A DNA stretch of 34,359 bases from Thermosipho sp. (in: thermotogales) (GTDB taxonomy: Bacteria > Thermotogota > Thermotogae > Thermotogales > Fervidobacteriaceae). Made by a program: the position numbers and the translations under genes. How positions within the stretch are numbered: position 1 is the first letter of the stretch; each line of letters begins with the position of its first letter. Below, in pieces: positions 24,178 through 34,306 of the stretch. The stretch covers positions 1 to 34,359 of the forward strand of contig JACDNZ010000019.1 of NCBI GenBank assembly GCA_017656345.1, read 5' to 3'. The notes beneath the pieces were generated by a model. The model did no database searches. It saw nothing but the letters and a program-made list of their open reading frames with translations, and was not told the DNA's origin.

Positions 24178-24886
24178 TTCAGTCCTTTATTTTTCATTAC
24201 CTGCTTTTTTCAAAGCTTGTGAAGAATTTAATCTAAAATTTGATGAGATACATTGCGTAGGTTTCTCCTGTATACCTGTATATTATTATCTAAAAACCGG
24301 TTCCTCAAATCAAAGTTACGTACTTTCCAAAAATCTATATGAAGACGCTATTAAAACTTTTCATTTTGCAAATGGTTTTAACTTTACAAACGTAATTGAA
24401 CAAATTAGAGCTTTGTATAAAGCATCAAAAACTTTAGCTGGTTTTAAAAGTCAAAAGGTTTTAGTGAAATTTGTAGAAAAATATTTTCCAGACGAAAAAA
24501 TAGATAAGAAACTAAAAATCCACGCATTTAACTTAAATACCTTTAACGATGAAATTCTACAAGATAATTTAAGGGAAGCAATAATAAAAACTTTAACTTT
24601 ACCATTAGAATTTGCTCCATATAACGGATATGTCTCAGGTGCTTGGGTATATGGTATTCCAGAAGCTGATTTTTTATTAATAATTCAAAAAACTTTTGAT
24701 GTGAGTTTGAACAACGCAGTTGATTTCATGGTTTACTCCACTTACGCAAGAACTCAAAAAATTATCAATCAAAGAATTAATAATGCAAAATACAAAATTA
24801 AAATTTCAACCAAAAATTCCAATCCCTTTAACTTATCAACAAAATTATATGAAATTTCAAAAAAATATATTGGGGGTATAATATGA
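24155..24886 (+). CDS. Degenerate patatin-like protein (probable pseudoenzyme)
   Basis: About 243 residues from TTG 24155, which has GGAG 8 bases upstream; the open frame reaches ATG 24131 but lacks a ribosome site there. From this start the protein lines up with the preceding patatin. TLAFGGNSVLYFSLPAFFKA matches the glycine loop and first helix, and V-G36-F-S38-C-I40 falls at the same numbers as the GSSAG elbow, but with Ile for the last Gly. The DGG motif appears as SGA (S161-A163), losing the catalytic Asp. So Ser38 remains but the dyad is broken. It overlaps the patatin gene by 23 bases and the next gene by 4 (ATGA). It is an intact reading frame, not a pseudogene. It may partner or regulate the active copy. 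Confidence 0.65.
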   Translation: MTLAFGGNSVLYFSLPAFFKACEEFNLKFDEIHCVGFSCIPVYYYLKTGSSNQSYVLSKNLYEDAIKTFHFANGFNFTNVIEQIRALYKASKTLAGFKSQKVLVKFVEKYFPDEKIDKKLKIHAFNLNTFNDEILQDNLREAIIKTLTLPLEFAPYNGYVSGAWVYGIPEADFLLIIQKTFDVSLNNAVDFMVYSTYARTQKIINQRINNAKYKIKISTKNSNPFNLSTKLYEISKKYIGGII

Positions 24887-25506
24887 AAAAACTTGTCTTG
24901 CTTTTTTTACTTTTTATATCATTTTTTGCATTCTCAAAAACCATTCATATTTCTTCAGAATACGTCGAACCAACTGAAAACTTAATTACTTATCAAGGAA
25001 ATGTAGTTGTGTTCATTGATTCAGATAATTTTGGTTTAAAAACCAATAGCATGCAAATCAAAAAAATCCAAAATAAATGGATAGATCTTTCAGCAACAAG
25101 TACCGTGCAAATTACATTTGAAAATGGCACCCTTGAAGGAGAAAATTTAAAATACAATATAGAAACTCAACTGGGATCTATTGAAAACGCCTCTTTAACA
25201 ATACTTGATGCTCAAAGTTCTGAGACTATATATATAAATTGTGACAACTTAGTTTTTGATTTAAATAATAATTACTTCACGGGAACAAGCAACAAAAACC
25301 AAGTAAATATAATTAAAGGTGCAATTAATGCAAAGTCTGATAAATTTATTTATGATAGAGAAAATGGAGAATTAATACTTGAAGGAAACGTCGAACTAAT
25401 TGACAACGAAAAAGATATCAAAATGAAAGCAAGTAAAATTGTCATTGATACACAAAATAATAATATGAAAGGCGAAAAAGTTCAAATAGAAATAGTGGTG
25501 GAATAA
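24883..25506 (+). CDS. LptA/OstA-like exported protein
   Basis: A 207-residue protein. Residues 1-18 (MKKLVLLFLLFISFFAFS) are a signal peptide. The remainder is repetitive beta structure of the OstA/LptA type: ITYQGNVVVF, GTLEGENLKYNI, AKSDKFIYDRENGELILEGNVELI and MKASKIVIDTQNNNMKGEKV. LptA forms the periplasmic bridge for lipopolysaccharide; Thermotogota are not known for classical LPS, so a different envelope lipid or glycan may be carried. ATG lies in an ATGA overlap with the pseudo-patatin, and it ends 1 base before miaA. Confidence 0.75.
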   Translation: MKKLVLLFLLFISFFAFSKTIHISSEYVEPTENLITYQGNVVVFIDSDNFGLKTNSMQIKKIQNKWIDLSATSTVQITFENGTLEGENLKYNIETQLGSIENASLTILDAQSSETIYINCDNLVFDLNNNYFTGTSNKNQVNIIKGAINAKSDKFIYDRENGELILEGNVELIDNEKDIKMKASKIVIDTQNNNMKGEKVQIEIVVE

Positions 25507-25507
25507 T

Positions 25508-26425
25508 ATGAAGTATGTTATCATTAGTGGCCCAACAGCAGTAGGAAAAACTGATCTAGTTATAGAATTGTGCGAAAAACTAAATATTCAGATTATTTCC
25601 ATTGATTCTCGACAAATATACAAATACATGAACATAGGTACTGCAAAACCTTCACCTGACGAACAGAAAAAGGTAAAGCACCATTTAATAGACTTCATTG
25701 AACCTGATCAGTACTACAACGCATTTTTATTTAGGCAAGATGCATTAAAAATTAAAGAACAACTCGTTTCTAAGAATATATATCCACTATTTGTTGGAGG
25801 GACCGGACTTTATATTGATGCAATAGTAAAAGGAATGTTTGAAGGTGTTCCAAGAGATGAAAATTTAAGAAAAGAACTAAGTGAACTAGAAAAAAAAGAA
25901 CCTGGTATTTTACGAACGATGCTAGAAAAATATGACCCTGCTTCCGCTGCTAAAATTCATCCTTCCGATATTAAAAGAACTATAAGAGCTTTGGAGGTAT
26001 ATTTAAAAACCGGGAAAAGAATTTCCCAACTTCAAAATCATAAAAATATCTCTGATGAGTATCAAATAATAGTCTTAAACAGAAATAGAGATGAGCTTCA
26101 TGAACGGATTAACCAAAGAGTCGAAAAAATGATTGAAAATGGACTCATTGATGAAGTGAAATCATTAATTGAGAAATACCCTAAAGATATCAATGCTTTC
26201 CAAACAATTGGTTACAAAGAATTAATATTATATCTTGAGGGAAAGTATAATTTAAAAACAGCTATCCACTTAATTAAAAGAAATACCAGAAGATATGCTA
26301 GAAGACAAATAATATGGCTTAGAAGATATAAAAACGCAAAATGGTTGAATCTTTCTGAGATATCACGAAAAGAAGCACTCGAAAAATTAGAAAATTTTTT
26401 AATAACAGCTAGAGAAGGAGGATAA
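25508..26425 (+). CDS. miaA: tRNA dimethylallyltransferase
   Basis: A 305-residue enzyme that prenylates A37 of tRNAs reading UNN codons. The P-loop is G8-PTAVGK-T15. DSRQIYKYMNIGTAKP, HHLIDFIEPDQYYNAF, VGGTGLYIDAIVKG and the tRNA-binding FQTIGYKEL and RNTRRYARRQIIWLRR are all present. Length is normal. ATG is 1 base after the LptA-like stop. The two tRNA-Ser and the tRNA-Glu show the local tRNA theme; of these only tRNA-Ser(UGA) reads a UNN set with A36 as expected for MiaA. Confidence 0.97.
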   Translation: MKYVIISGPTAVGKTDLVIELCEKLNIQIISIDSRQIYKYMNIGTAKPSPDEQKKVKHHLIDFIEPDQYYNAFLFRQDALKIKEQLVSKNIYPLFVGGTGLYIDAIVKGMFEGVPRDENLRKELSELEKKEPGILRTMLEKYDPASAAKIHPSDIKRTIRALEVYLKTGKRISQLQNHKNISDEYQIIVLNRNRDELHERINQRVEKMIENGLIDEVKSLIEKYPKDINAFQTIGYKELILYLEGKYNLKTAIHLIKRNTRRYARRQIIWLRRYKNAKWLNLSEISRKEALEKLENFLITAREGG

Positions 26426-26426
26426 G

Positions 26427-27902
26427 ATGGAAACTCTATATAGAAAATATCGTCCCAAAAATTTTTCTGAATTAATTGGTCAAAAACATGTTAAAAAAAT
26501 ATTCATAAATGCACTTGAAAATAACTTAGTATCCCACGCGTATATTTTTGCTGGCCCACGTGGAACCGGGAAAACTACTGTTGCCAGAATACTTGCTAAA
26601 TCACTGAACTGTGAAAATCGAAAAGGTGCCGAACCCTGCAACACATGTTCCAGTTGTATAGCAATTGATAACGGGAATTTTATGGATGTATACGAAATAG
26701 ATGCCGCATCAAATAGAGGAATTGATGAAATAAGAAAAATTAGGGAAGCAGTTAACTATCATGCCGCTCAAGGTAAATACAAGGTATATATTATCGATGA
26801 AGTCCACATGTTAACCAAAGAAGCTTTCAATGCTCTCTTGAAAACCTTAGAAGAACCACCAGAAAATGTTGTATTCATTTTAGCAACAACAAACCCGGAA
26901 AAAATTCCACCAACAATAATCTCCAGATGTCAAATCATAGATTTTAAAAATATTGAACCAGAAAAGATTATTGAAAGACTGAAATATGTGTCTGAAAAAG
27001 AAAAATTTAAAATCACAGATGAAGCATTTCATGAAATAGCAAAAAGAGCTAATGGCGGGTTAAGAGATGCTCTAACAATTCTTGAACAGGTTATGAGATA
27101 TTCTAATGATATGGTTACGATCGATACCATAAAAGAAGCTCTGGGACTTGTCTCTGATGAAATTGTTGAAAAATTACTTGAATATGTTATAAATGGGAAC
27201 TTAACAAATGTTCTAAAAACAATCGAAGAAGTTTATTTTTCTGGAAAAGATATTGAAGTATTCTTAAAACAAATCATAGAAAATATCGTTGAAAAAGTGG
27301 AAACTGGAAATTTCAAATATATAGAAATATTAAAGCCAGTTTCCCAGATTTTAAAAGATATAAAGTTTTCCGACGAAAAACTTTTATTAACTAAATTAGG
27401 ATTTTTAGAAATTACAAAAAGTTTTGCTAAAAATATGCAACCTGAAACAAATACTAATAAAAGTAATGAAAATATTCAAAAACCAAAAGAAAAAGAAGAA
27501 GTAAAAATTAGTCAAACACTTATATCACCCGAAACACCAAAAAAAGAAAAACCAAACAATTCAAAATCAAATGAAAAAATTGAACAAAAAGAAGAAAAAA
27601 CAACAAACATTATTGATGAAATAATGGAAGAATTAAAGATTAAAGGAGATTTATCATTATATGTTGCCCTTAATTTTGCTAAAATAAAAGAGGATAATAA
27701 TGAAATAACTATTTCTTTCACCCCTGATAAAAAAATACATTATGAAATTGTCAAAACAAAATCTGATATTCTTGAAAAATTGTATCTATCTAAAGCTGGT
27801 TTTATTAAACCTATAAATATTAAAATCTCTGAAGATAATGAAGATGATGTCCTAAAAAAACTTAAAACTCTATTTGGAAATAACTTTATTATTGAGGAGT
27901 GA
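26427..27902 (+). CDS. dnaX: DNA polymerase III subunits gamma/tau
   Basis: A 491-residue clamp-loader ATPase. Walker A is G43-PRGTGKT. The zinc module uses C62, C71, C74 and C77. Walker B is D124-E-V-H, and the SRC arginine motif is at 166-168. Domain III ends near residue 340. A Lys/Glu/Asn-rich linker (about 345-395) precedes a C-terminal domain (about 400-491). The linker holds an in-phase A7 run that could allow a -1 shift to a short gamma form (described separately). ATG start with GGAGGA; 1 base after miaA. The end overlaps nothing once pilT is started at 27907. Confidence 0.96.
   Translation: METLYRKYRPKNFSELIGQKHVKKIFINALENNLVSHAYIFAGPRGTGKTTVARILAKSLNCENRKGAEPCNTCSSCIAIDNGNFMDVYEIDAASNRGIDEIRKIREAVNYHAAQGKYKVYIIDEVHMLTKEAFNALLKTLEEPPENVVFILATTNPEKIPPTIISRCQIIDFKNIEPEKIIERLKYVSEKEKFKITDEAFHEIAKRANGGLRDALTILEQVMRYSNDMVTIDTIKEALGLVSDEIVEKLLEYVINGNLTNVLKTIEEVYFSGKDIEVFLKQIIENIVEKVETGNFKYIEILKPVSQILKDIKFSDEKLLLTKLGFLEITKSFAKNMQPETNTNKSNENIQKPKEKEEVKISQTLISPETPKKEKPNNSKSNEKIEQKEEKTTNIIDEIMEELKIKGDLSLYVALNFAKIKEDNNEITISFTPDKKIHYEIVKTKSDILEKLYLSKAGFIKPINIKISEDNEDDVLKKLKTLFGNNFIIEE
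27539..27574 (+). other. Possible -1 frameshift site in dnaX
   Basis: A run of seven A (27539-27545) lies in the phase A AAA AAA after codon 370 (Pro-Lys-Lys, then GAA). A -1 shift would add about nine residues and stop at TGA 27572-27574, giving a product of about 382 residues ending in the linker, like gamma. No stimulating stem-loop is visible, and A7 runs occur in other genes here (for example nusA), so this is only a candidate. Confidence 0.3.
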
Positions 27903-27906
27903 TAGG

Positions 27907-28949
27907 ATGTTAAATCTTAATGAAATTTTAATTAAAGCTAAAGAAATGAGGGCATCTGATGTACATTTAACTGTCGGATTACCTCCTATCGCAAGAGTCG
28001 ACGGAAGATTGGTCAAAATACCAAATTTTTATCCAATAGAAGCTAATGAATTAGAACACGCAGTTGAAGATATTTTTTTGAAATATGGTATTGAAAGAAA
28101 GAAAAAAGAAGTTGATTTCTCATTTCCACTTGAAGAATTGAGGATTAGAGCCAATTTCTACTATGAAAAGAGAAAACCAGCTCTGGCATTAAGACTTATT
28201 ACAAAAAAAATCAGAACAATCGAAGAATTAGGATTACCCCATATTTTAAAAACATTTGCTGAAAGGGATCATGGATTAATCCTGGTTGCAGGACCAACTG
28301 GAAGTGGTAAATCAACAACACTGGCAGCAATGATTGATCATATTAACAACAGATTCGCAAAACATATTATCACAATTGAAGACCCCATTGAATATGTCTT
28401 CGAAACAAAGAGAAGTTTAATTCACCAAAGAGAAGTTGGCACTGATACTGATAGCTTTGCAGATGGATTAAAGTATGCTTTAAGACAAGATCCTGATGTA
28501 ATTTTAGTTGGGGAAATGAGAGACCTTGAAACAATGGCATTGGCACTCACATCAGCTGAAACAGGTCATTTAGTTTTTGCAACAGTTCATACCAATTCTG
28601 CAGCATCAGCACCCGAAAGAATTATTGATGTGTTCCCTGCACACCAACAAAAACAAATTGCCTTACAATTAGCCAACACCCTCGTCGCTGTTGTATTTCA
28701 AAGGCTGATACCTAAAAAAGATTTTGGTGTTGTTCCTGTTGCTGAAATTATGGTTTCAACCCCCGCAATTAGAAACTTAATCCGCGAAGGCAAGTTACAT
28801 CAAATTGAGGGGGTTATGCAGGCAAGTAAAAATCAAGGGAATATATTATTCGATGAAGCTCTAATAAATGCATTTCTTTCTGGTGAAATTTCTAAAGAAA
28901 CTTTAATTGAAAACATTAGAAATCCTCAGGAGGTGTCTAAAAGACTAGG

Positions 28950-28962
<13 letters not shown>
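27907..28962 (+). CDS. pilT: Twitching motility ATPase PilT
   Basis: A 351-residue type IV pilus retraction ATPase. The N-terminal PAS-like domain has [19 protein letters not shown]. Walker A is GPTGSGKST (129-137), the Asp box [11 protein letters not shown] follows, and Walker B is ILVGEMRD near 199-206. The His box [12 protein letters not shown] and the PilT-specific [14 protein letters not shown] near 290 are present. I chose ATG 27907 with GAGGAG 7 bases upstream, rather than the open frame from 27874 that overlaps dnaX. No other pilus genes are here. Together with comEC it hints at DNA uptake or twitching. It overlaps prfA by 13 bases. Confidence 0.95.
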
Positions 28963-30642
<1,680 letters not shown>

Positions 30643-30654
30643 GGAGGAGTTACT

Positions 30655-31926
30655 TTGAAAATTGACACTTTAAATATAAAAGATTTAGAAAAAATGACAA
30701 TTAAAGAACTATATAAACTTGCAAAACAATATGATATTCCAAGATATACTTCAATGAGAAAACATGACCTGATCTTCGCAATTTTAGAGGCAAAAGCACA
30801 ATCCGAAGGGTACTTTTTTGGTGAAGGAGTTTTAGAAGTTCATCCCGATGGTTTTGGCTTTTTAAGAAGCCTTGAAAGTATGCTACCGAGTTCCAAAGAT
30901 ATTTATTTATCAAATTCTCAAATTAGAAAGTTTAACTTAAACACTGGCGATATAATTTCAGGGGTAATTAGACCCCCAAAAGAAGGCGAAAGATTTTTTG
31001 CAATGATCAAAATTGAAGCGGTAAATTACAAAACACCTGAACTTGCAAATGAAAGAGTTAACTTTGAAAATCTTACTCCAACTTATCCAAATGATAGATA
31101 CATTCTTGAAACAGAAAAAGATATAATTTCAACTCGACTAATTGACTTGTTCTCACCTATTGGTAAAGGACAAAGGGGTATGATTGTAGCTCCTCCAAAA
31201 GCAGGAAAAACCACTATTTTAAAAGAAATTGCAAACGGTATTGCTAAAAATCATCCAGAAACTATCAGAATTGTACTATTAATAGATGAACGCCCAGAAG
31301 AAGTTACAGATATCAAGGAATCGGTTGATGCACAAGTAATTGCCGCTCCATTCGATATGCCTCCCGAAAAACAAATTAAAAAAGCTGAATTAACTCTAGA
31401 AATGGCTAAAAGACTTGTTGAATATGGATATGATGTAGTTATTTTAATGGATAGTTTAACCAGACTTGCAAGAGTATATAATATCAACGTCCCACCAAGT
31501 GGAAAATTACTTAGTGGTGGGGTTGATCCAGCAGCATTATACAAACCCAAGCACTTTTTTGGAGCAGCTCGAAATACTAAAGAAGGCGGAAGTTTAACTA
31601 TAATAGCAACTTCATTAATTGAAACTGGTTCAAAAATGGATGAGGTAATTTTTGAGGAATTTAAAGGAACTGGAAACATGGAACTAGCACTTTCCAGGCA
31701 ACTTGCAAACAAACGAATTTTCCCGGCAATTAATTTGATTTTATCGGGAACTCGCCGGGAAGAATTATTACTTGATGAAAAAACACTAAAAAAGGTTTGG
31801 ATTTTAAGAAAAATGCTTTCTTCCATGAGTGAAGAAGAGGGATTAAAACTTATTCTTTCAAAATTAAAAGATACTAAAACTAATGATGACTTTCTCGCTT
31901 TAATAGACCTAGAAAAAGGAAATTAA
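30655..31926 (+). CDS. rho: Transcription termination factor Rho
   Basis: A 423-residue hexameric RNA helicase. The N-terminal helical domain (1-45) is followed by the primary RNA site with the RNP-like D65-GFGFL. Walker A is APPKAGKTT (179-187), LLIDERPEEVTDI contains catalytic and Walker B neighbours, and DSLTRLARVYN, GGVDPAALYKPKHFFGAARN (secondary RNA site) and SGTRREELLL follow. No large insertion is present. The start is TTG with GGAGGAG 5 bases upstream. It begins 12 bases after upp. An 8-base G+C inverted repeat (31720-31761) lies in conserved codons. Confidence 0.97.
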   Translation: MKIDTLNIKDLEKMTIKELYKLAKQYDIPRYTSMRKHDLIFAILEAKAQSEGYFFGEGVLEVHPDGFGFLRSLESMLPSSKDIYLSNSQIRKFNLNTGDIISGVIRPPKEGERFFAMIKIEAVNYKTPELANERVNFENLTPTYPNDRYILETEKDIISTRLIDLFSPIGKGQRGMIVAPPKAGKTTILKEIANGIAKNHPETIRIVLLIDERPEEVTDIKESVDAQVIAAPFDMPPEKQIKKAELTLEMAKRLVEYGYDVVILMDSLTRLARVYNINVPPSGKLLSGGVDPAALYKPKHFFGAARNTKEGGSLTIIATSLIETGSKMDEVIFEEFKGTGNMELALSRQLANKRIFPAINLILSGTRREELLLDEKTLKKVWILRKMLSSMSEEEGLKLILSKLKDTKTNDDFLALIDLEKGN

Positions 31927-31946
31927 TCCACTTTGTGAGGACAAAT

Positions 31947-33221
31947 ATGTCTGAAATACTTACAATACTACTTTTTTTAATTGCATACTATTTTATAATT
32001 TTTAAAAAAGAAAGAGCCTCAGTAACTACTTTTCTAATTGGTTTAATCATTGGATTGCTAAAAATAGGAAATATAAAAATTGAAAATGCTTCACAATTTA
32101 TTGACTTCAATACAATTTCACTTCTTTTAGGAATGATGATTATTGTTTCAATATTAAAAAGAACTGGCTTTTTTCAATTTATTGCCGTAAAAATTGTAAA
32201 AATTAGTAAATCAGATATTCACAAATTACTTTTTTTAATCTACTCAATAATTTTCCTTTTTTCTGCCTTTCTGGATAATGTAACTACAATAATTCTTTTC
32301 ACTCCTATAATATTATTAATTTCAGATTCAATTGATATTAATCCTGAACCAGTAATGTTTCTTGCTATTATCTCATCGAACATTGGGGGACTCTCAACAA
32401 TTATCGGTGATCCTCCTAATATTTTAATCGGAAGCGCGGCTAAAATAAGTTTCATCCAATTTATTCAAAACATGTTCTTACCTTCTTTAATATCATTTAT
32501 TATTATCGTGTTTATTGTCATAAAAAAGATAAAATTTCCTAAAAATATCAATGAAAAGCTAAAAGAATTTATTGAAATTGACCCGAATTCACTAATTACC
32601 AACAAATCTCTTATGTTCAAAAGTTTATTAACTTTCATTATTGTCATAATAGGTTTTGTTCTACATGAGTACGTTGATTACGAACTTTCATTAATCGCCC
32701 TTACCGGAGCAGCTTTTTTGTTAATCTTATCAAATGAAAATTTTGAAACGATAAGTAGAGACATTGAATGGGATACAATTTTTTTCTTTATAGGTCTCTT
32801 CTCAATTACCTATGCATTAGAAGTTATTGGAATTACTGATTTTATTGCTAAATCATTGATAAATGCAAACATTTCAAAAACATTTTTATCAACTTTATTA
32901 TTTATCATTTCATTCTTCATGTCGGGGTTTGTTGGCGCAGTTCCTTCAACAATGATACTTATCCCAGTTGTCGAAAAATTAATTTTAAATAATTTATCCT
33001 TCAACCTATGGTGGGCTATTGCTCTTGGAGCAGGGCTTGGAGGAAACCTAACACCTATCGGGGCTGCTTCAAATATTGTTGGTCTTTCATTGCTTGAAAA
33101 ACACCAAAATAAACACATAAATTTCTTCGGTTATATGAAAAAGGTAATTCTACCTTTAACATTTACGTTTTTTACTGCTATAATATATTTAGTACTAAAA
33201 GAATATTTTAGTAAGGGGTGA
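31947..33221 (+). CDS. SLC13/ArsB-type anion permease
   Basis: A 424-residue protein with about 10-12 membrane segments in two related halves. SAFLDNVTTIILFTPIILL and SSNIGGLSTIIGDPPNILIGSAA in the first half, and GFVGAVPSTMILIPVV with GAGLGGNLTPIGAASNIVGLSL in the second, are the paired hairpins of the ion transporter superfamily (ArsB, NhaD, SLC13). The substrate (arsenite, Na+/H+, dicarboxylate) cannot be told. I chose ATG 31947 with GAGG 6 bases upstream over GTG 31935. TTTGT/ACAAA (31932-31945) could fold that ribosome site into a loop. It overlaps the next gene by 4 bases. Confidence 0.85.
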   Translation: MSEILTILLFLIAYYFIIFKKERASVTTFLIGLIIGLLKIGNIKIENASQFIDFNTISLLLGMMIIVSILKRTGFFQFIAVKIVKISKSDIHKLLFLIYSIIFLFSAFLDNVTTIILFTPIILLISDSIDINPEPVMFLAIISSNIGGLSTIIGDPPNILIGSAAKISFIQFIQNMFLPSLISFIIIVFIVIKKIKFPKNINEKLKEFIEIDPNSLITNKSLMFKSLLTFIIVIIGFVLHEYVDYELSLIALTGAAFLLILSNENFETISRDIEWDTIFFFIGLFSITYALEVIGITDFIAKSLINANISKTFLSTLLFIISFFMSGFVGAVPSTMILIPVVEKLILNNLSFNLWWAIALGAGLGGNLTPIGAASNIVGLSLLEKHQNKHINFFGYMKKVILPLTFTFFTAIIYLVLKEYFSKG

Positions 33222-33820
33222 GTTTTATCAAAAAGAGTTTGCTTCTTTTTCTTTTCCTGTTATTAGTCTATACTTCTATATCCTTTTCTGAACCTTTAAT
33301 TTACAATTTTATCAAGAATATCTCCGGTAAAAGAGATTTTTATTTTAGCGTTGATATATTATTTGACGTTATTGACAATCAGCAAAACAATTTTAGAACC
33401 AATATTAGTCTAGAAGCCACTGTAATTAATCTGGAAAATATAACTGTAAACTTTATAAGTCCCGAATTTTTAAAAGATATTGAAATTAATTATAATACAA
33501 TAAATAATATTGCAGTTTATAAGTACAAAAATAATATTAGTTCTGAAGTTACAAATTTTAACTTAGAAAAACTATATGAAATCTTTAAAACAGCTGCTGG
33601 TTTTTTATCATCTTCAGTTTTTACTGTCACTGAAGATGAAGATAGTTTAATTTTTGTGCCAACTGGTTATGTGTTTTTAAAAAGATTGGGGCTGGAACCA
33701 ACAAAAATCTATGTAAATCTCAATGAATATGGTTTTAGCGAATTTCTTTTCTCAACTGATGATAGTACAGAAACTGTTACAATAAAATTCAATGAATTCA
33801 AAATTTTAAATATCAAATAA
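33218..33820 (+). CDS. Exported LolA-like protein, putative
   Basis: A 200-residue protein. The N-terminus (KKSLLLFLFLLLVYTSISFS) is a signal peptide. The body is beta-rich, with a repeated pattern ending LEPTKIYVNLNEYGFSEFLFS then TVTIKFNEFKILN, reminiscent of LolA-type lipoprotein carriers, but similarity is weak by eye. Lgt in the window shows that lipoproteins are made. The start is uncertain: GTG 33218 overlaps the permease stop but has no proper ribosome site. GGTGA (33217-33221) would better serve codon ATC 33227, a rare start. Confidence 0.55.
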   Translation: MSFIKKSLLLFLFLLLVYTSISFSEPLIYNFIKNISGKRDFYFSVDILFDVIDNQQNNFRTNISLEATVINLENITVNFISPEFLKDIEINYNTINNIAVYKYKNNISSEVTNFNLEKLYEIFKTAAGFLSSSVFTVTEDEDSLIFVPTGYVFLKRLGLEPTKIYVNLNEYGFSEFLFSTDDSTETVTIKFNEFKILNIK

Positions 33821-33833
33821 GAGAGGGAAATGC

Positions 33834-34298
33834 ATGGAATTCAAAAAAAGTATTTTTGACATCGATTATGACAAGCTTATAGAAAATGGATACAAAGTTT
33901 TCTTGTTTGATTTTGATAACACACTAAATAAATGGAAAATGTCAATAATATCCAATGAAACTATTAAACTCTTTGAAAAACTAAAAAATAAAAAAGCTCA
34001 AATATTCATTGTATCAAACGGAAAGCCAAGAAAATTAAATTACCATATTGAAACAATCTGGCTTGCTAGAAAACCTTTTACTTTCAAAGTTAAAAAATTT
34101 CTAAAGTCAAAAAATTTTGATAAAGAAAAAATTGTTGTAATTGGCGATCAATTTTTTACAGATATGATCTTTGGTAAACTACTAGGAGCATATTTAATAA
34201 AAGTTGAGCCTCTCGATACTTCAAGAGAATTTTTAATAACTAAAATTTTCAGATTCTTTGAAAAATTACTCTTGAAAATATTAAATGTTGTGATATAA
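33834..34298 (+). CDS. YqeG-family HAD phosphatase
   Basis: A 154-residue small HAD (IIIA) hydrolase. FLFDFDNTLNKW is motif I with the nucleophile Asp and the +2 Asp. IVSNGKPRK is motif II. ARKPFTFKVKKFL supplies the motif III Lys. VIGDQFFTDMIFGKLLGAYLIKV is motif IV. The family matches B. subtilis YqeG and yeast Gep4-like phosphatases (phosphatidylglycerophosphate phosphatase in fungi and plants); the substrate in Thermotogota is not shown. ATG start with GAGAGGG upstream. The -10 box of the following tRNA-Ser overlaps its stop codon. Confidence 0.88.
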   Translation: MEFKKSIFDIDYDKLIENGYKVFLFDFDNTLNKWKMSIISNETIKLFEKLKNKKAQIFIVSNGKPRKLNYHIETIWLARKPFTFKVKKFLKSKNFDKEKIVVIGDQFFTDMIFGKLLGAYLIKVEPLDTSREFLITKIFRFFEKLLLKILNVVI

Positions 34299-34299
34299 T
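34272..34299 (+). promoter_or_regulatory. Promoter of tRNA-Ser(UGA), inside the end of the YqeG-family gene
   Basis: TTGAAA (34272-34277), a 16-base spacer, TATAAT (34294-34299), with TGA just before it. The -10 overlaps the TAA stop (34296-34298). The expected start (34305-34307) coincides with the first base of the tRNA, so the 5' leader would be nearly absent. Confidence 0.8.
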
Positions 34300-34306
34300 T
34301 TCATTT

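Noticed and set aside
27874-27906. Start of pilT at 27874 inside dnaX
   Set aside because: The extra residues are not PilT-like, and GAGGAG is properly spaced before ATG 27907.
31720-31761. TTCCCGGC / GCCGGGAA inverted repeat inside rho
   Set aside because: It lies in conserved codons (FPAIN to SGTRRE) with a 26-base loop and no T tract; not a convincing regulatory structure.
31251-31826. A 191-codon minus-strand open frame opposite rho
   Set aside because: Antisense shadow of highly conserved rho codons, with no family resemblance.
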